Notes: generated from the sequence alone by a model not told the origin. A stretch of DNA of 64,000 nt from Pseudeuparius sepicola (GCA_963920635.1 OY987299.1:69298692-69362691); one strand, 5' to 3'; shown: positions 21,905-32,984, counted from the first letter of the stretch. Numbers and translations are program-made.

Positions 21905-23052
21905 TTAGGTGACATTGATGTTGTTGGACGTTCCTGCACTCCCCATGAATTTCCTGACGGTTCGGGCTGTCGCAAGTAGTACCGCTTTCTGCATGGACCT
22001 GTAAAGACTATCAGTTAGACCCAGCTCCTTGATGTTTCTCAGCAAACTTTTTGGTATAACACCAGTTGTTGACATTATGATTGGAATCGTCTGGACGTTC
22101 TCCATTTCCCATTGCCTTCTAATTCGTTCTTCTAAATCTCTGTACTTCGCGATCTTCTCGACTTGCTTCACACGCAGGTTGTTGTTGTTCGGGATGGCCA
22201 CATCAATCAGAGTTGTCTGCCTAGAAATTTTATCAACTATTATAAGGTCCGGTCTGTTATGGGCAACTCGTTGATCTGTCAGAACTGTACGATCCCAGTA
22301 CATCTTGTAGTTGCTGTTCTCAAGAACAGGCTCAGGTGTGTAGTTGTAATATGGGACCCTCTCTGCCTGCACAAGCAGCAGCTTTTCCACCAGTTCCTGG
22401 TGCAAGATCTTGGCAACCGAATCGTGTCGTTCCTTATATTCCGTTGATGCGAACATCTGACATCCTCCTGTTATGTGCTGGATTGTTTCTGAAGTTGGGC
22501 ACCCGTATCTGCATCTGTCATCCACTACCGATGCATCTCCTACAATGAATTTTAGGTAGTTGCGAGTTGGTATAACCTGATCTTGTATGGCCAGTAGGAA
22601 GCCTTCCGTCTCGGGGAACATTCGTCCCTAGGTCAGCCAATAGTTCGACGCTAACTTGTCGACATGTTCCTGGTTAACCTCATTAGGATGCCTCCCGTGC
22701 AGCGGCTTCCCCAACCACCTCTGTAGTTTATCGTTGTCGGTTCGGTGGTGATTTTGACGATCGTGTTCCGTCAGACGTAGCGGTGTTGAGACGTCTGCTC
22801 CGAATATAGCCCTATGTAGTGTGGAGCTGTTGGCCTGCCTGTAGAAATAATTACGCAGATTTAATATTTGTTGCTCCAATTGCTTGCTGAGATCTGCCAA
22901 TCCTCTTCCTCCTAGTTGACGTGGCAGAGTTGTTCTTTCTACGGCGCTACGGGGATGATGTTTATGAGCTTTTGTCAGTAGTGTCCTAACTTTTCGTTGC
23001 AGGTTGTTGATGTCCGTGTTGGTCCAATTCACTATTCCGAACGAATAGCTGA
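21905..23052 (-). pseudogene. R4/Dong linker, zinc motif and endonuclease (copy C)
   Basis: Beyond the hAT element the thumb/linker continues (WTNTDINNLQRKVRTLLTKA) to a stop at 22628, and then, one frame over, from 22621 to 21905 come the CX3CX7HX4C zinc motif and the restriction-like endonuclease (RPDLIIVDKISRQTTLIDVA). This enzyme nicks the target DNA to prime reverse transcription. The stop at 22628 is due to a GTCCC-TAGG change that copies A and D do not share. Confidence 0.85.
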
Positions 23053-23060
23053 GTACAGAG

Positions 23061-23904
23061 CAGAGAAATGGAGGAGGGAGAATGAGCGTCCAACATGCGC
23101 AAACTTTCTAATCAAGAATCCGCCATATTATACACAGATCAGAGGCGTCCGCAATTTTCTTATAGGGTATCGAGAATTTAAATTAAAACAATAAAATTAT
23201 CATTCTGTATTTTATTTTTAAATAGGTATTGAGAATATCGAACAATTCATATTTGCACAGTCCTAAGTTAATTTTCTATATAATTTGTAGATATATTTCT
23301 AAATAATCGCGATTTTCATTGGCAGTGGTTTGAACACAAAGTTATCGGAGTTTGAACGGTACCTATCTATTTTATTGTGCATTTTTATTCTAATGGTAAT
23401 AATTTTTAATAACAAAAATAACAATAACATTGCATTCTACATATATTTAAAAACTATTTTAACTACAAAAATATTTTATTAACACAAACACAAAAATCAT
23501 CATTGATGGTGAAATAAAATCAATTTATGTAGTTCTCTCCTAACTAAGGGTCCTTGAATTTTTGCAGTATACTTTTTTGATAAATTATATAGTCTAATTT
23601 TTGTATAGGCTGCTACTATTTCTTTTATTAAATTGTAACTATGATTTTCTTCATTAGGCGATGACACAATATGTTCTTCTAACTCTGGGACAAAGGGTCG
23701 CTACCAACTTGGAATTCTAAAATTTATCTGCATTACTATTGGTCAGATTTGAAAATCGCGCAAAAAAATCTACCAATAACATTCCGACATGCTCATCTAA
23801 AAATTTAAGTTGACAACATAAGTGTAGAACATGGCTTCCATTAAATTTGCCTGGAAATAGGATGCGCAATAGGTCAAAGCGCGTTCTCCTCCTCCATTTC
23901 TCTG
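23061..23904. mobile_element. hAT-like non-autonomous element in copy C
   Basis: The ends are inverted (CAGAGAAATGGAGGAGG at 23061 and its complement ending at 23904) and GTACAGAG is duplicated exactly (23053-23060, 23905-23912). Copies A and D have the uninterrupted sequence at the same place. The interior is AT-rich and has no recognisable gene. Confidence 0.92.
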
Positions 23905-23912
23905 GTACAGAG

Positions 23913-25310
23913 CACGCATACGTGTTCAGGGCCTTAAACAAATTCCTGCTGTTAAGATCAGTTCGCACTACTTGTCTTACTCTCTTGATGAATTCATTCG
24001 TTAAATCAGTCTTCATTGTTCGATGGTCTATCCTTTGAGCTTGTTTCATCCCGAGATACTTGTATGTATCTCCCTTGCTCATTGCTTCGATCTCCTGGCC
24101 GTCCTGCATCTCGTGTGCGCTTTGTTCGAGCTTTCCCCGGATGATATTAAGGGTGCGGCACTTGTCCAGTCCAAACAGCATTCCGATGTCCCTGGAGAAC
24201 TCCTCTACAATTTTAAGCATTTGCGTTAGTTGGTTTTTGGTTGCGGCGATCAGTTTTAAATCATCCATATATAATAGGTGATTCAACTTGATTACTTCTG
24301 CGTTGCTTTTGATAGCGAAGCCATATTTTGTAGAGTTCAGCCGATGTGATAGAGGGTTCATCGCCATGCAGAAACACAATGGACTGAGTGAATCTCCTTG
24401 GAAAATCCCTCTTCGGATGTTGATTGTGTCGGTCTCGATGTTACTGTCTGCGGTTCTGAGTTGTATCTTAGTGCGCCAGGTTGTCATAACGTGTTCTAAA
24501 AAGGAAACTGTATGATGATCTATTTTATACAGCTTTAAGATACCTGTGAGCCAGTCGTGAGGTACGGAATCAAATGCTTTTTTGTAGTCCACATAAGCCA
24601 TGTGGAGGGTTCGTTGCTTGGAATGAGCCTGGTTGCAGAGTCTATGATGAGTTGCTCTTTGCATCCCATTGCGCCCTTCGAGCAGCCCTTCTGCTGCATT
24701 GCAATCATGTCGTTCCGCTCGCAGTGAGCATATATTCGCTGCGTAAGGCAAGATGTGATTATCTTGTACAGCGTAGGCAAGCAGGTTATTGGGCGGTACT
24801 TGGCAGGGTTATCCGTATTCCGCTGGTCTTTTGGTAACAGGTAGGTTGCACCCTGTGTAAGAAACAATGGCATTTTCAGAGGATCGAGCAAGACTTCATT
24901 AATTAAGGTAGTTATTTGTTCACGCGTGCACAACAACTTCTTAATCCAATAATTTTGGATATGATCTGGACCTGGTGCCTTCCAGTTGTGGGAATTCTTG
25001 ATGACATCGGAGACCTCAGCGGTTGTGAATGGCTCGTGTTGCATCTGGCTATAGTTCCGGCCCATCTCGCGTTCTTTGCTGATCCAGCTTGCACTGACAT
25101 TGTATGGACCTGGTGTGGCAAGTTGATTTCTCCAGAAACCGTCGACCTGTTCTCTGCTAGGGCAACTCGCACTTGTGGCATCGGCGCTAGAATTAAAAGC
25201 ACGGTAGAAACCCTTTTCTGATCGTTCAAAGAGTTTGTTGTCTCGTTTCCTGTTGTTACTAGCCTTGTATCTCCTCAGACGCCCTGCGAAAACAGAAAGT
25301 TTTTGTTTTA
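23913..25310 (-). pseudogene. R4/Dong reverse transcriptase (copy C)
   Basis: The chain runs from about 25310 to the hAT target at 23913. Motifs are NWKAPGPDHIQNYWIKK (24990), LPKDQRNTDNPAKYRPITCL (about 24840), AYVDYKKAFDSVPHDWLTG (24606), RGIFQGDSLSPLCFCMAMNP (24414), the catalytic YMDDLKL (24276) and LGLDKCRTLN-like thumb start. Frame shifts lie near 24540-24650 and a short deletion is present there. Compared with copy D a few residues differ, including an ATPGPYN-type insertion near 25100. Confidence 0.85.
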
Positions 25311-25315
25311 ATGTG

Positions 25316-26392
25316 TCAAGAAGAAGAAGAATGCCGAGAATGCATTTGGGTGCGGCTCATTATTGCCTGCACCGCCCTCTGGATCCTTCTATTTCTAACT
25401 CCTCTGATATATTCCGTCACTTGTCCTATGTCTTTACGGAGACTCTCGATCTTCCGATTTAGTCGCATTTCCCATTGAGCCATTCGTGGTTCTGGTCTTG
25501 CACGATTCAACTCTTGGGACGTTCGGATCTTGGCACCCATTACAGTGGTGACTACCGTTGCGGCACAGCAGATTAACATGTGCATACGTTCTAATGTTGG
25601 TGTCACTGAAACATAGTTTGGTAAAATTCGTGTGTTCATAAGATCGAGCACGATCGCAAGTTTCCTGGAAGAATTTAATCTTGGTAGCGGTGGCCTGCTC
25701 AGTGGGTTTGTGCCTTCGTATCGCAATACTGCCTGTCTCATATGTGTGTTTAAGCCTTCAAAATGTTCTTCGTTAACCGATTCCAGACTCTCGGTTGTTG
25801 GTTCTACCGTTTCGGCTTCTAGTTGTTGTCCAGGCGTTTGAAGTTCCCCATTGTTGTTGTTGTCATCTATGTCTATGTGTTCGCCGTGGATCTCTAGCTC
25901 AACTTCCCGTTTGATAGCGTTAAGTCGCGTTTCTGGAATTCGGTTATTTCTTAGAATAGTTCGATACTGATCTGACACTCTTTGTTCAGACACTTGCATG
26001 TGTGGAAACTCCCTGCAGAACTCGGCATGCAGTTGTTGTCGGTAGCCGATCATCTCTTGTCCTAAGTTTGTCACCCTGTAAAAAATACGCATAATCGATT
26101 CATTCATGGACACAGTCCATTTCATGCGTCGTCGTTGTAATCCCGCCTCTGTGAACGCTGACTGAAGTTCCCGCGCAGCACCTTCGGTGGGTGGAATCCT
26201 AGTTCTCGTTTGGCTCCCATGTTGTAGATGTTCGTGTTGTTGTTGGGCTGTAGCTGTTTGTGCAACAGGGGCCCGCCTCATCAGCGCCCTGTCACCGACG
26301 TCCCGCTCGCTGTCATGTCCAGCGCCGGCTCCAGACATGCCCTGGTGATCCCCAGGCAGCGGCCCTATGACAAAACTCCTATTAATCTCCAT
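25316..26392 (-). pseudogene. R4/Dong protein, N-terminal part (copy C)
   Basis: ATG at 26392 opens about 358 residues. After a Gln/Arg/Ala-rich start there is a RRRMKWTVSMNESIMRIFYR stretch (near 26110), which resembles a Myb/SANT-like DNA-binding domain and is followed by charged and Asn-rich linkers. In R4/R2-type proteins this part binds target DNA. The frame stops at 25316 in a CTT repeat, one base out of step with the reverse-transcriptase frame that starts just after, so the original was probably one long protein. Confidence 0.65.
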
Positions 26393-26519
26393 TCCATGGG
26401 TTTCTCCCATGGCCAAAAGGCATTCGCACTCCCTCTCAGGGAACATTCACCAAGATCCCGGGTATCCTGGATACCAAAAGGATCTGGCTCGGACGAGACC
26501 CTTGCCATGTTATCGGGCC

Positions 26520-27143
26520 TTAGGTGACATTGATGTTGTTGGACGATCCTGCATTCCCCATGAATTTCCTGACGGTTCGGGCTGTCGCAAGTAGTACCGC
26601 TTTCTGCATGGACCTGTAAAGAATACCAGTTAGACCCAGCTCCTTGATGTTTCTCAGCAAACTTTTTGGTATAACACCAGTTGTTGACATGATGATTGGA
26701 ACCGTCTGGACGTTCTCCATTTCCCATTGCCTTCTAATTCGTTCTTCTAAATCTCTGTACTTCGCGATCTTCTCGACTTGTTTCACACGCAGGTTGTTGT
26801 TGTTGTTCGGGATGGCCACATCAATCAGAGTTGTCTGCCTAGAAATTTTATCAACTATTATAAGGTCCGGTCTGTTATGGGCAACTCGTTGATCTGTCAG
26901 AACTGTACGATCCCAGTACATCTTGTAGTTGCTGTTCTCAAGAACAGGCTCAGGTGTGTAGTTGTAATATGGGACCCTCTCTGCCTGCACAAGCAGCAGC
27001 TTTTCCGCCAGTTCCTGGTGCAAGATCTTGGCAACCGAATCGTGTCGTTCCTTATATTCCGTTGACGCGAACATCTGACATCCTCCTGTTATGTGCTGGA
27101 TTGTTTCTGAAGTTGGGCACCCGTATCTGCATCTGTCATCCAC
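26520..27143 (-). pseudogene. R4/Dong zinc motif and endonuclease (copy D)
   Basis: The frame carries the zinc motif (CRYGCPTSETIQHITGGC) and the endonuclease core with RPDLIIVDK. It stops at the same place as in the other copies, followed by the ~110-bp 3' untranslated region. It is separated from the reverse-transcriptase frame by the deletion near 27260 and a one-base insertion near 27153. Confidence 0.85.
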
Positions 27144-27251
27144 TACCGATGCATCTCGCTACAATGAATTTTAGGTAGTTGCGAGTTGGTGTAACTTGAT
27201 CTTGTATGGCCAGTAAGAAGCCTTCTGTCTCGGGGAACATTCGTCCCGAGG

Positions 27252-29031
27252 TCAGCCAATAGTCCCGTGCAGCGGCTTCTCTAACCACCTCTGTAGTTTA
27301 TCGTTGTTGGCGGTTCGGTGGTGATTTTGATGCTCGTGTTCCGTCAGACGTAGCGGTGTTGAGACGTCTGCTCCGCAGATAGCTTTATGTAGTGTGGAGC
27401 TGTTGGCCTGTCTGTGGAAATAATTACGCAGATTTAATATTTGTTGGTCCAATTGCTTGCTGAGGTCTGCCAATCCTCTGCCTCCTTGTTGACGTGGCAG
27501 AGTTGTTCTTTCTACGGCGCTACGGGGATGATGCTTATGAGCTTTTGTCAGTAGTGTCCTAACTTTTCGTTGCAAGTTGTTGATGTCCGTGTTGGTCCAA
27601 TTCACTATTCCGAAGGAATAGCTGAGTACAGAGCACGCATACATGTTTAGGGCCTTAAACAAATTCCCGCTGTTAAGATCAGTTCGCACTACTTGTCTTA
27701 CTCTCTTGATGAATTCATTAGTTAAATCGGTCTTCATGGTTCGATGGTCTATCCTTTGAGCTTGCTTCATCCCGAGGTACTTGTATGTATCTCCCACGCT
27801 CATTGCCTCGATCTCCTGGCCGTCCTGCATCTCGTGTGCGCCTTGTTCGAGCTTTCCCCGGACGATGTTAAGGGTGCGGCACTTGTCCAGTCCAAACTGT
27901 ATTCCGATGTCCCTGGAGAACTCCTCTACAATTTTAAGCATTTGCGTTAGTTGGTTTTTGGTTGCGGCCATCAGTTTTAAATCATCCATGTATAACAGGT
28001 GATTCAACTTGATCGCTTCTGCGTTGTTGCTTTTGATAGCGAAGCCATATTTTGTAGAGTTCAACCGATGTGATAGAGGGTTCATCGCCATGCAGAACCA
28101 CAGTGGACTGAGTGAATCTCCTTGGAAAATCCCTCTTCGGATGTTGATTGTGTCGGTCTCGATGTTACTGTCTGCGGTTCTGAGTTGTATCTTAGTGCGC
28201 CAGGTTGTCATAACGTGTTCTAAAAAGGAAACTGTATGATGATCTATTTTATACAGCTTTAAGATACCTGTGAGCCAGTCGTGAGGTACGGAATCAAATG
28301 CTTTTTTGTAGTCCACATAAGCCATGTGGAGGTTTCGTTGCTTGGAATGAGCCTGGTTGCAGATGACAGAGTCTATGATGAGTTGCTCTTTGCATCCCAT
28401 TGCGCCCTTCGAGCAGCCCTTCTGCTGCATTGCAATGATGTTGTTCCGCTCGCAGTGACCATATATTCGCTGCGTAAGGCAAGATGTGATTATCTTGTAC
28501 AGCGTAGGCAAGCAGGTTATTGGGCGGTACTTGGCAGGGTTATCCATATTCCGCTGGTCTTTTGGTAACAGGTAGGTTGCACCCTGTGTAAGAAACAATG
28601 GCATTTTCAGAGGATCGAGCAAGACTTCATTAATTAAGGTAGTTATCTGTTCATGCGTGCACCACAACTTCTTAATCCAATAATTTTGGAGATGATCTGG
28701 ACCTGGTGCCTTCCAGTTGTGGGAATTCTTGATGACATCGGAGACCTCAGCGGTTGTGAATTGCTCGTGTTGCATCTGGCTATAGTTCCGGCCCATCTCG
28801 CGTTCTTCGCTGATCCAGCTTGCACTGACATTGGCAAGTTGATTTCTCCAGAAACCGTCGACCTGTTCTCTGCTAGGGTAACTCGCATTTGTGGCATCGG
28901 CGCTAGAATTAAAAGCACGGTAGAAACCCTTTTCTGATCGTTCAAAGAGTTTGTTGTCTCGTTTCCTGTTGTTACTAGCCTTGTATCTCCTCAGACGCCC
29001 TGCGAAAACAGAAAGTTTTTGTTTTAATGTG
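27252..29031 (-). pseudogene. R4/Dong reverse transcriptase, longest open frame (copy D)
   Basis: This is the best preserved frame of the array, about 590 residues: KAPGPDHLQNYWIKK, LPKDQRNMDNPAKYRPITCL, AYVDYKKAFDSVPHDW, GIFQGDSLSPLWFCMAMNP, YMDDLKL, then the thumb and linker up to WLEKPLHG. Here about 60 bp are missing relative to A and C (the GRHPNEV...NYWLT stretch), and the frame stops at 27252. The apparent first codons at 29039-29032 lie outside the element. Confidence 0.88.
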
Positions 29032-29278
29032 AAACACACAAACTTTAAGAAGTAGCTATGTGTTTGTATCCAACAGATTCGCGGTTGCTAAGCAACGAAG
29101 TGATAATTTGCACAAGTGCAATTACCGGTAATTGCACTAGTGCAAATTATCGCTAGCAGAGGCGTATCATTGGTTGGATTTTTATGGAAGGAGCTACCTT
29201 ATTGGATGCAAGCAGTATGAGGGAAATAATCGCTGAAATCATCACCTGATTGGTTATTATTTCCAAAATCATGTCATT
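29032..29278. other. Unassigned stretch with a 50-base palindrome
   Basis: This sits between R4/Dong copy D and the Gypsy-A pol fragment and has no recognisable coding. Its centre (29102-29151) is a palindrome with one mismatched pair around ACCGGT. It may be a remnant of another insertion. Confidence 0.5.
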
Positions 29279-29912
29279 TCATTGGTTCATATTGGCGGAC
29301 GTTGAATTCTCAGTGATAATGCGATGCTTTACCTTTGTTGTACATGTTAGTTTCTCGCTAGGTGCCCGAAATATGTCTATAAATTTTTTTATTAAATCTT
29401 TTAACTTTTCCTCACCTGAATTTGTTACCTTGTCCAGGTGCAATAATTTTAATATCTCTTCCGAGTCTTGTATATTCACTTTTCTTATCGAATTCTAGTT
29501 TGTGGATGCTCGTTTTCTTCTGCTTCATAGGCCTACCGTGTGGGATATCTGGTTGTGGTTCTACGATAACAATTGGCGTAGTGATTTTTCCAACTTTTCT
29601 TATAGCTGCCATGCATGTAGTTTTGATTTCTCGGGGGTATTATTAGGTCCTTCTTCAGATACACTTCCCTTCCGATTGAGTCTGATGTTCCATCTCTTTC
29701 TTTACAGAAATTAGAGGGAGTGAACCTTGATTGACTTTCCTCAAGATGGCGGTCATACTCTTGGAATTGTACTTGTACCTGTCTGACGTTCTTACCTACC
29801 GAGTTTTTTCCAACTTTTTCAGTTTTCTGCTCTATTTCGTTCTCCTTCTTTCTTATTCTTAGCTTTCCTTCTTTCTGGAGATCTATAGCTCCCCTGGATG
29901 TCATTAACTCTA
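29279..29912 (-). pseudogene. Gypsy-A pol: linker between protease and reverse transcriptase
   Basis: Read on minus from 29912, the frame continues without a break from the other side of the hAT element. It has a lysine/glutamate-rich part, then LKKDLIIPPRN (near 29655), a frame change, and the pre-RT stretch LLHLDKVTNSGEEKLKDLIKKFIDIF ending in KHRIITEN (29300). These are the usual landmarks upstream of Gypsy reverse transcriptases. Stops at 29533 and 29412 break it. Confidence 0.75.
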
Positions 29913-30312
29913 CCTGTGGGCAGGGTTGGGCACGTAGTTAATATGACATTAATTACGCAATTAACTACCGTAGTTAATGTAATTAACTACGTAATGTTTT
30001 TGTACAATTAACTACATTAACTACATAACTTTAACTGCGTTGACTACACAAAATTTAAACATTTAAAATGTCCTATTTGACTAAATAAAATTGGTCAATA
30101 ATTTGTTTTATTGATTTATTCTCACTCAAAATGTTTAGGTAAATAGGTAGGTAGGCAAGGTAGGTATAGGAAGGGTAGGTACAGGTAGGTATTATTAAAT
30201 TATTATTATATCTAGTCCTAAATAGACAGCAATAATAAGAGCCTATTGCATATTAAATTTTTACACGGTGAACGATCACTGATTTACCAGGGTAATAAAA
30301 TATAAATAAAAC

Positions 30313-31191
30313 TAAGGAGCTATTAGAGAACATATTGTACCAGAAGGATATGAACTGATTTCTCTAGATGTGGTTTCTCTGTTCACTAATATTCCCCTTG
30401 ACCTAGTTATCGATATAGTAAAGAAGAAATGGTACCTACTGAGCGAAAAAACATCCTTATCCTTAGAAAATTTTCTAGCACTTATGACCTTCTGCATTAA
30501 TAACAATTATTTTCAGTTTGAGAACTCATTCTACAAACAAACATACGGTTTGGGAATGGGCAACTGCATGTCCCCGGTTTGCTCTGACATCGTGATGTCA
30601 GAGCTACAGGAGACTTGCATTAACAAATTGGCCTTTCACTTACCTTTCTATTACCGCTATGTAGATGACATAATAACATGTATTCCAGCAAACAAAAGCG
30701 AAGAAATTGTATCAGTGTTTAACAGCTACCATAAAAGATTACAATTCACCCTAGAGCGTGAAAATACTGAGACTCGTAGTTTGCCATTTTTGGATGTTAG
30801 GGTCTGTAGGGAAACTAATGGTACTATAAAAACCAACTGGTACCATAAACCTACCTTTTCGGAACGACTTTTAAATTTTCACTCTGAACATCCTTTGAAC
30901 CAAAAAATTAATATTATACAAAACCTCAAACATAGGGTTTATCGCATCTCTAGCCCCGAATACTTAGAAGATAATATAAAATATATCTACAGAATTTTAC
31001 AAAACAATAATTACCCAGTGTCTTTAATAAATAAAATCATGAACACACAAGAAAATAGGAAACCACAACAAACTACCAACAATAACAATAATAATATAAA
31101 ATTCTTTAAAATCCCTTATATCAAAAACCTATCAGAGAGACTAAGTAAAACAATAGCAAAAAAAGACGATGTGAGAGTATGTATCATTTAA
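30313..31191 (+). pseudogene. Penelope-like element reverse transcriptase (5' truncated)
   Basis: The frame starts inside the domain with ISLDVVSLFTNIPLD. It has the catalytic YRYVDDIITCI near 30655-30687 and LPFLDVRV near 30784-30805, both typical of Penelope-like elements (related to telomerase). The first third of the domain is missing. An AAC repeat encodes a run of Asn near 31078-31096. The frame ends at TAA 31189-31191, a two-base slip before the endonuclease frame. Confidence 0.9.
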
Positions 31192-31606
31192 GAGTCGTAA
31201 CAATATGAAAGACCATTTTTTCTCCAAGCTAAAATCAAAAACAAGTTTAGAATTACAGTCAAATGTAATTTACCAAATACCCTGCCTTTCTTGTGACAAA
31301 TGCTACATAGGTCAAACTGGGAGATATATAAAACAGAGAATATACGAACACAAAAACGACTGCAAAAAATTTACAATAAAGCAAAACCCCACGGCGCTAG
31401 TTGAACATAAATTGAATACTGGTCATGACTTCGATTTTGATAACACAAAAGTTATCGGCAGGCAATCCAACTATAAAAAAAGACTTTTAAATGAAATGAT
31501 TTGTATAAAAAAAGATAAAACTTGCGTTAACAAAAGAACGGATATACAAAACCTTAATATGGCCTATTTTAATATTATTGACAAAATTAAACACAAATAT
31601 TTTTAA
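31192..31606 (+). pseudogene. Penelope-like element GIY-YIG endonuclease
   Basis: About 133 residues open from 31205. The pattern CLSCDKCYIGQTGRYIKQRI has the CxxC spacer and the YIG-type half-motif of the GIY-YIG nuclease of Penelope-like elements, followed by EHK (near 31351) and LVEHKLNTGHDFDF. It cuts target DNA for priming. It is intact from here to the stop but severed from its reverse transcriptase by a frame shift. Confidence 0.9.
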
Positions 31607-31967
31607 TTTTTAAATTTAGGTAGGTACCTGTCCTGTCCACCTATCTGTATTCCTTCTTTTTATAAACTCCTTATCTGTTGAAAAGATAAAAAATACTGGC
31701 AGCTCCACATGGTAAGAATTCTATATTGACCATTGCTATAATTTTTCGTGTATGAAAGCCATCTGCTGTTTTGTTTTGTCCCACTACCTAGTTGTTCTGT
31801 GATATGTACATAATTTTAAGTCATGACACAAAAACTACGTTTCAATGTAAGTACAAGATATTTTAATGTGTGTAATTTTAATTATATGTTTTATTATCAT
31901 TTTTTAATGTATACTGCTCCCAGTTTTCATGTTGTTTTGTTTATATACCTACTTTTATTCTATTGTA

Positions 31968-32006
31968 GAGTCCTGATGATGTCAATATAATTGACGAAAC
32001 GTCGAC
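31968..32006 (+). ncRNA. Hammerhead-ribozyme-like motif of the Penelope element
   Basis: CTGATGA (31973-31979), a hairpin GTCAA/TTGAC (31981-31995) and GAAAC (31996-32000) follow in the order of a hammerhead core, with GTC before and GAC after as a possible short stem I. Hammerhead motifs are known in Penelope-like elements. One extra T between CTGATGA and the hairpin departs from the consensus, so activity is doubtful. Confidence 0.55.
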
Positions 32007-32569
32007 ATTTTGAAGAAAGTAGTTTTGTTGTACCCTTCGATCCACCTCCCAGCCAGTACAGCCAACAATTAATAAATAAAACAACTGAGTTAAAAACAAT
32101 TATTTTTATTTATAAAATATAAAATGAAAATAAAAATTTGTCAACTTAAAATCAGTCTTGGACATCACATATGTCAATAAATAATAATAATAAAAAATAA
32201 CACATTTTTATTTGATTGCTGCAGATCGTCCGTTGTTTAATTTTATGCTTAGAAACTTCAATTCTTCGTAATGGTTATGGTATTTTCGTCCAGCCATAAT
32301 TATTATATTTTGTAAAAATTATAAGTATTGCACATGTAGATGTAAGATGTATGCACAGATTGAGATTATAAAGTGAGGTTGGCGAGCGCGTGTTAATAAT
32401 GTGACGTTGACTATCGACAGGAATGACCTTCAATCGACCAATCAGATTATTTACTACATTAACTACACAGAGTTAACTACATTTCGAATTAACTACGTAG
32501 TTAATGTAGTTACTGTAGTTAATGTAATTAATATAAAATTTTCGCTACATTCCCAACCCTGCCTGTGGG

Positions 32570-32889
32570 CCCACCTGGTTGTTACCTATTGTGTAATGTT
32601 CAGAACAATTGCCAGTGGTCTGAACACTAGCATTCTTTGTCTCTGGCAAAAACCAAGAATGACTGGCGGTTCCTGTAAGGCGAGCTAATTCCATCCCCAA
32701 TCTTTTAACTTCACTTTTCAACTTCGTTACTTCTTTATTTAAACTATCATTTAGCGCAATATTTTCCTGATTCTCTTTAATCATACTTGCACTATACACA
32801 GCATCTTTCTGTTTTACTGTTATTACACTAGCTAAGTCTTTAATTTCATTTCTTAATTCGAGAACTTCACTGTATAGAATATCACTCAT
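32570..32889 (-). pseudogene. Gypsy-A coiled-coil segment after the protease
   Basis: ATG at 32889 opens a frame with heptad-like Leu/Ile/Val spacing (LRNEIKDLASVI, LNKEVTKLKSEVKRLGMEL), predicted as coiled coil. It continues past the hAT insertion into 29912. It lies between the protease stop (32985) and the reverse transcriptase, where Gypsy elements usually have only a short linker. Its function is unknown. Confidence 0.5.
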
Positions 32890-32984
32890 TATAACACTTT
32901 TTCCTATGTTTCCACATTGTTGCTCATAATTTCACATTTTTCTTTTCTGTTAATAACACTAGCTCTATAGCTGTAATTATTTTC

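Larger units (their letters stand above)
21787..26411 (-). mobile_element. R4/Dong-type non-LTR element, copy C (full length, split by hAT)
   Basis: The copy runs from a 5' end 19 bases before the ATG at 26392 to the TAA tail at 21786, about 3.77 kb once the hAT insertion (23061-23904) and its TSD are left out. It encodes, in order, an N-terminal domain, reverse transcriptase, zinc motif and restriction-like endonuclease. Several frame shifts make it inactive. It stands head to tail between copies D and A. The R4/Dong assignment rests on the C-terminal endonuclease, the RT motifs and the TAA tail. Confidence 0.85.
26412..29031 (-). mobile_element. R4/Dong-type non-LTR element, copy D (5' truncated)
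   Basis: The copy starts at GTTTTAATGTG (29031, minus strand start) and so lacks the N-terminal domain and 5' end. Its 3' end stops at GGC (26412) without the TAAGTCG and TAA tail that A and C have, and is joined directly to the 5' end of copy C. Confidence 0.85.
29921..32561. mobile_element. hAT-like element carrying a Penelope-like element
   Basis: The ends are CAGGGTTGGG and its exact complement, with CCTGTGGG duplicated on both sides (29913-29920, 32562-32569). Subterminal sequence is built from repeats of TTAACTAC. If the element and one TSD copy are left out, the Gypsy-A reading frame is open across the join. No hAT transposase is present; the interior holds a 5'-truncated Penelope-like element (about 30313-32050). 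Confidence 0.93.

Noticed and set aside
20449..28937. Many open frames of 65-100 codons on the + strand repeated across the R4/Dong copies
   Set aside because: They are antisense shadows of the minus-strand reverse transcriptase and endonuclease, repeated because the elements are.
29921..32569. TTAACTAC-rich ends at 29930-30060 and 32450-32540 considered as a satellite or telomere-like repeat
   Set aside because: They are subterminal parts of one hAT-like element with exact TSD.
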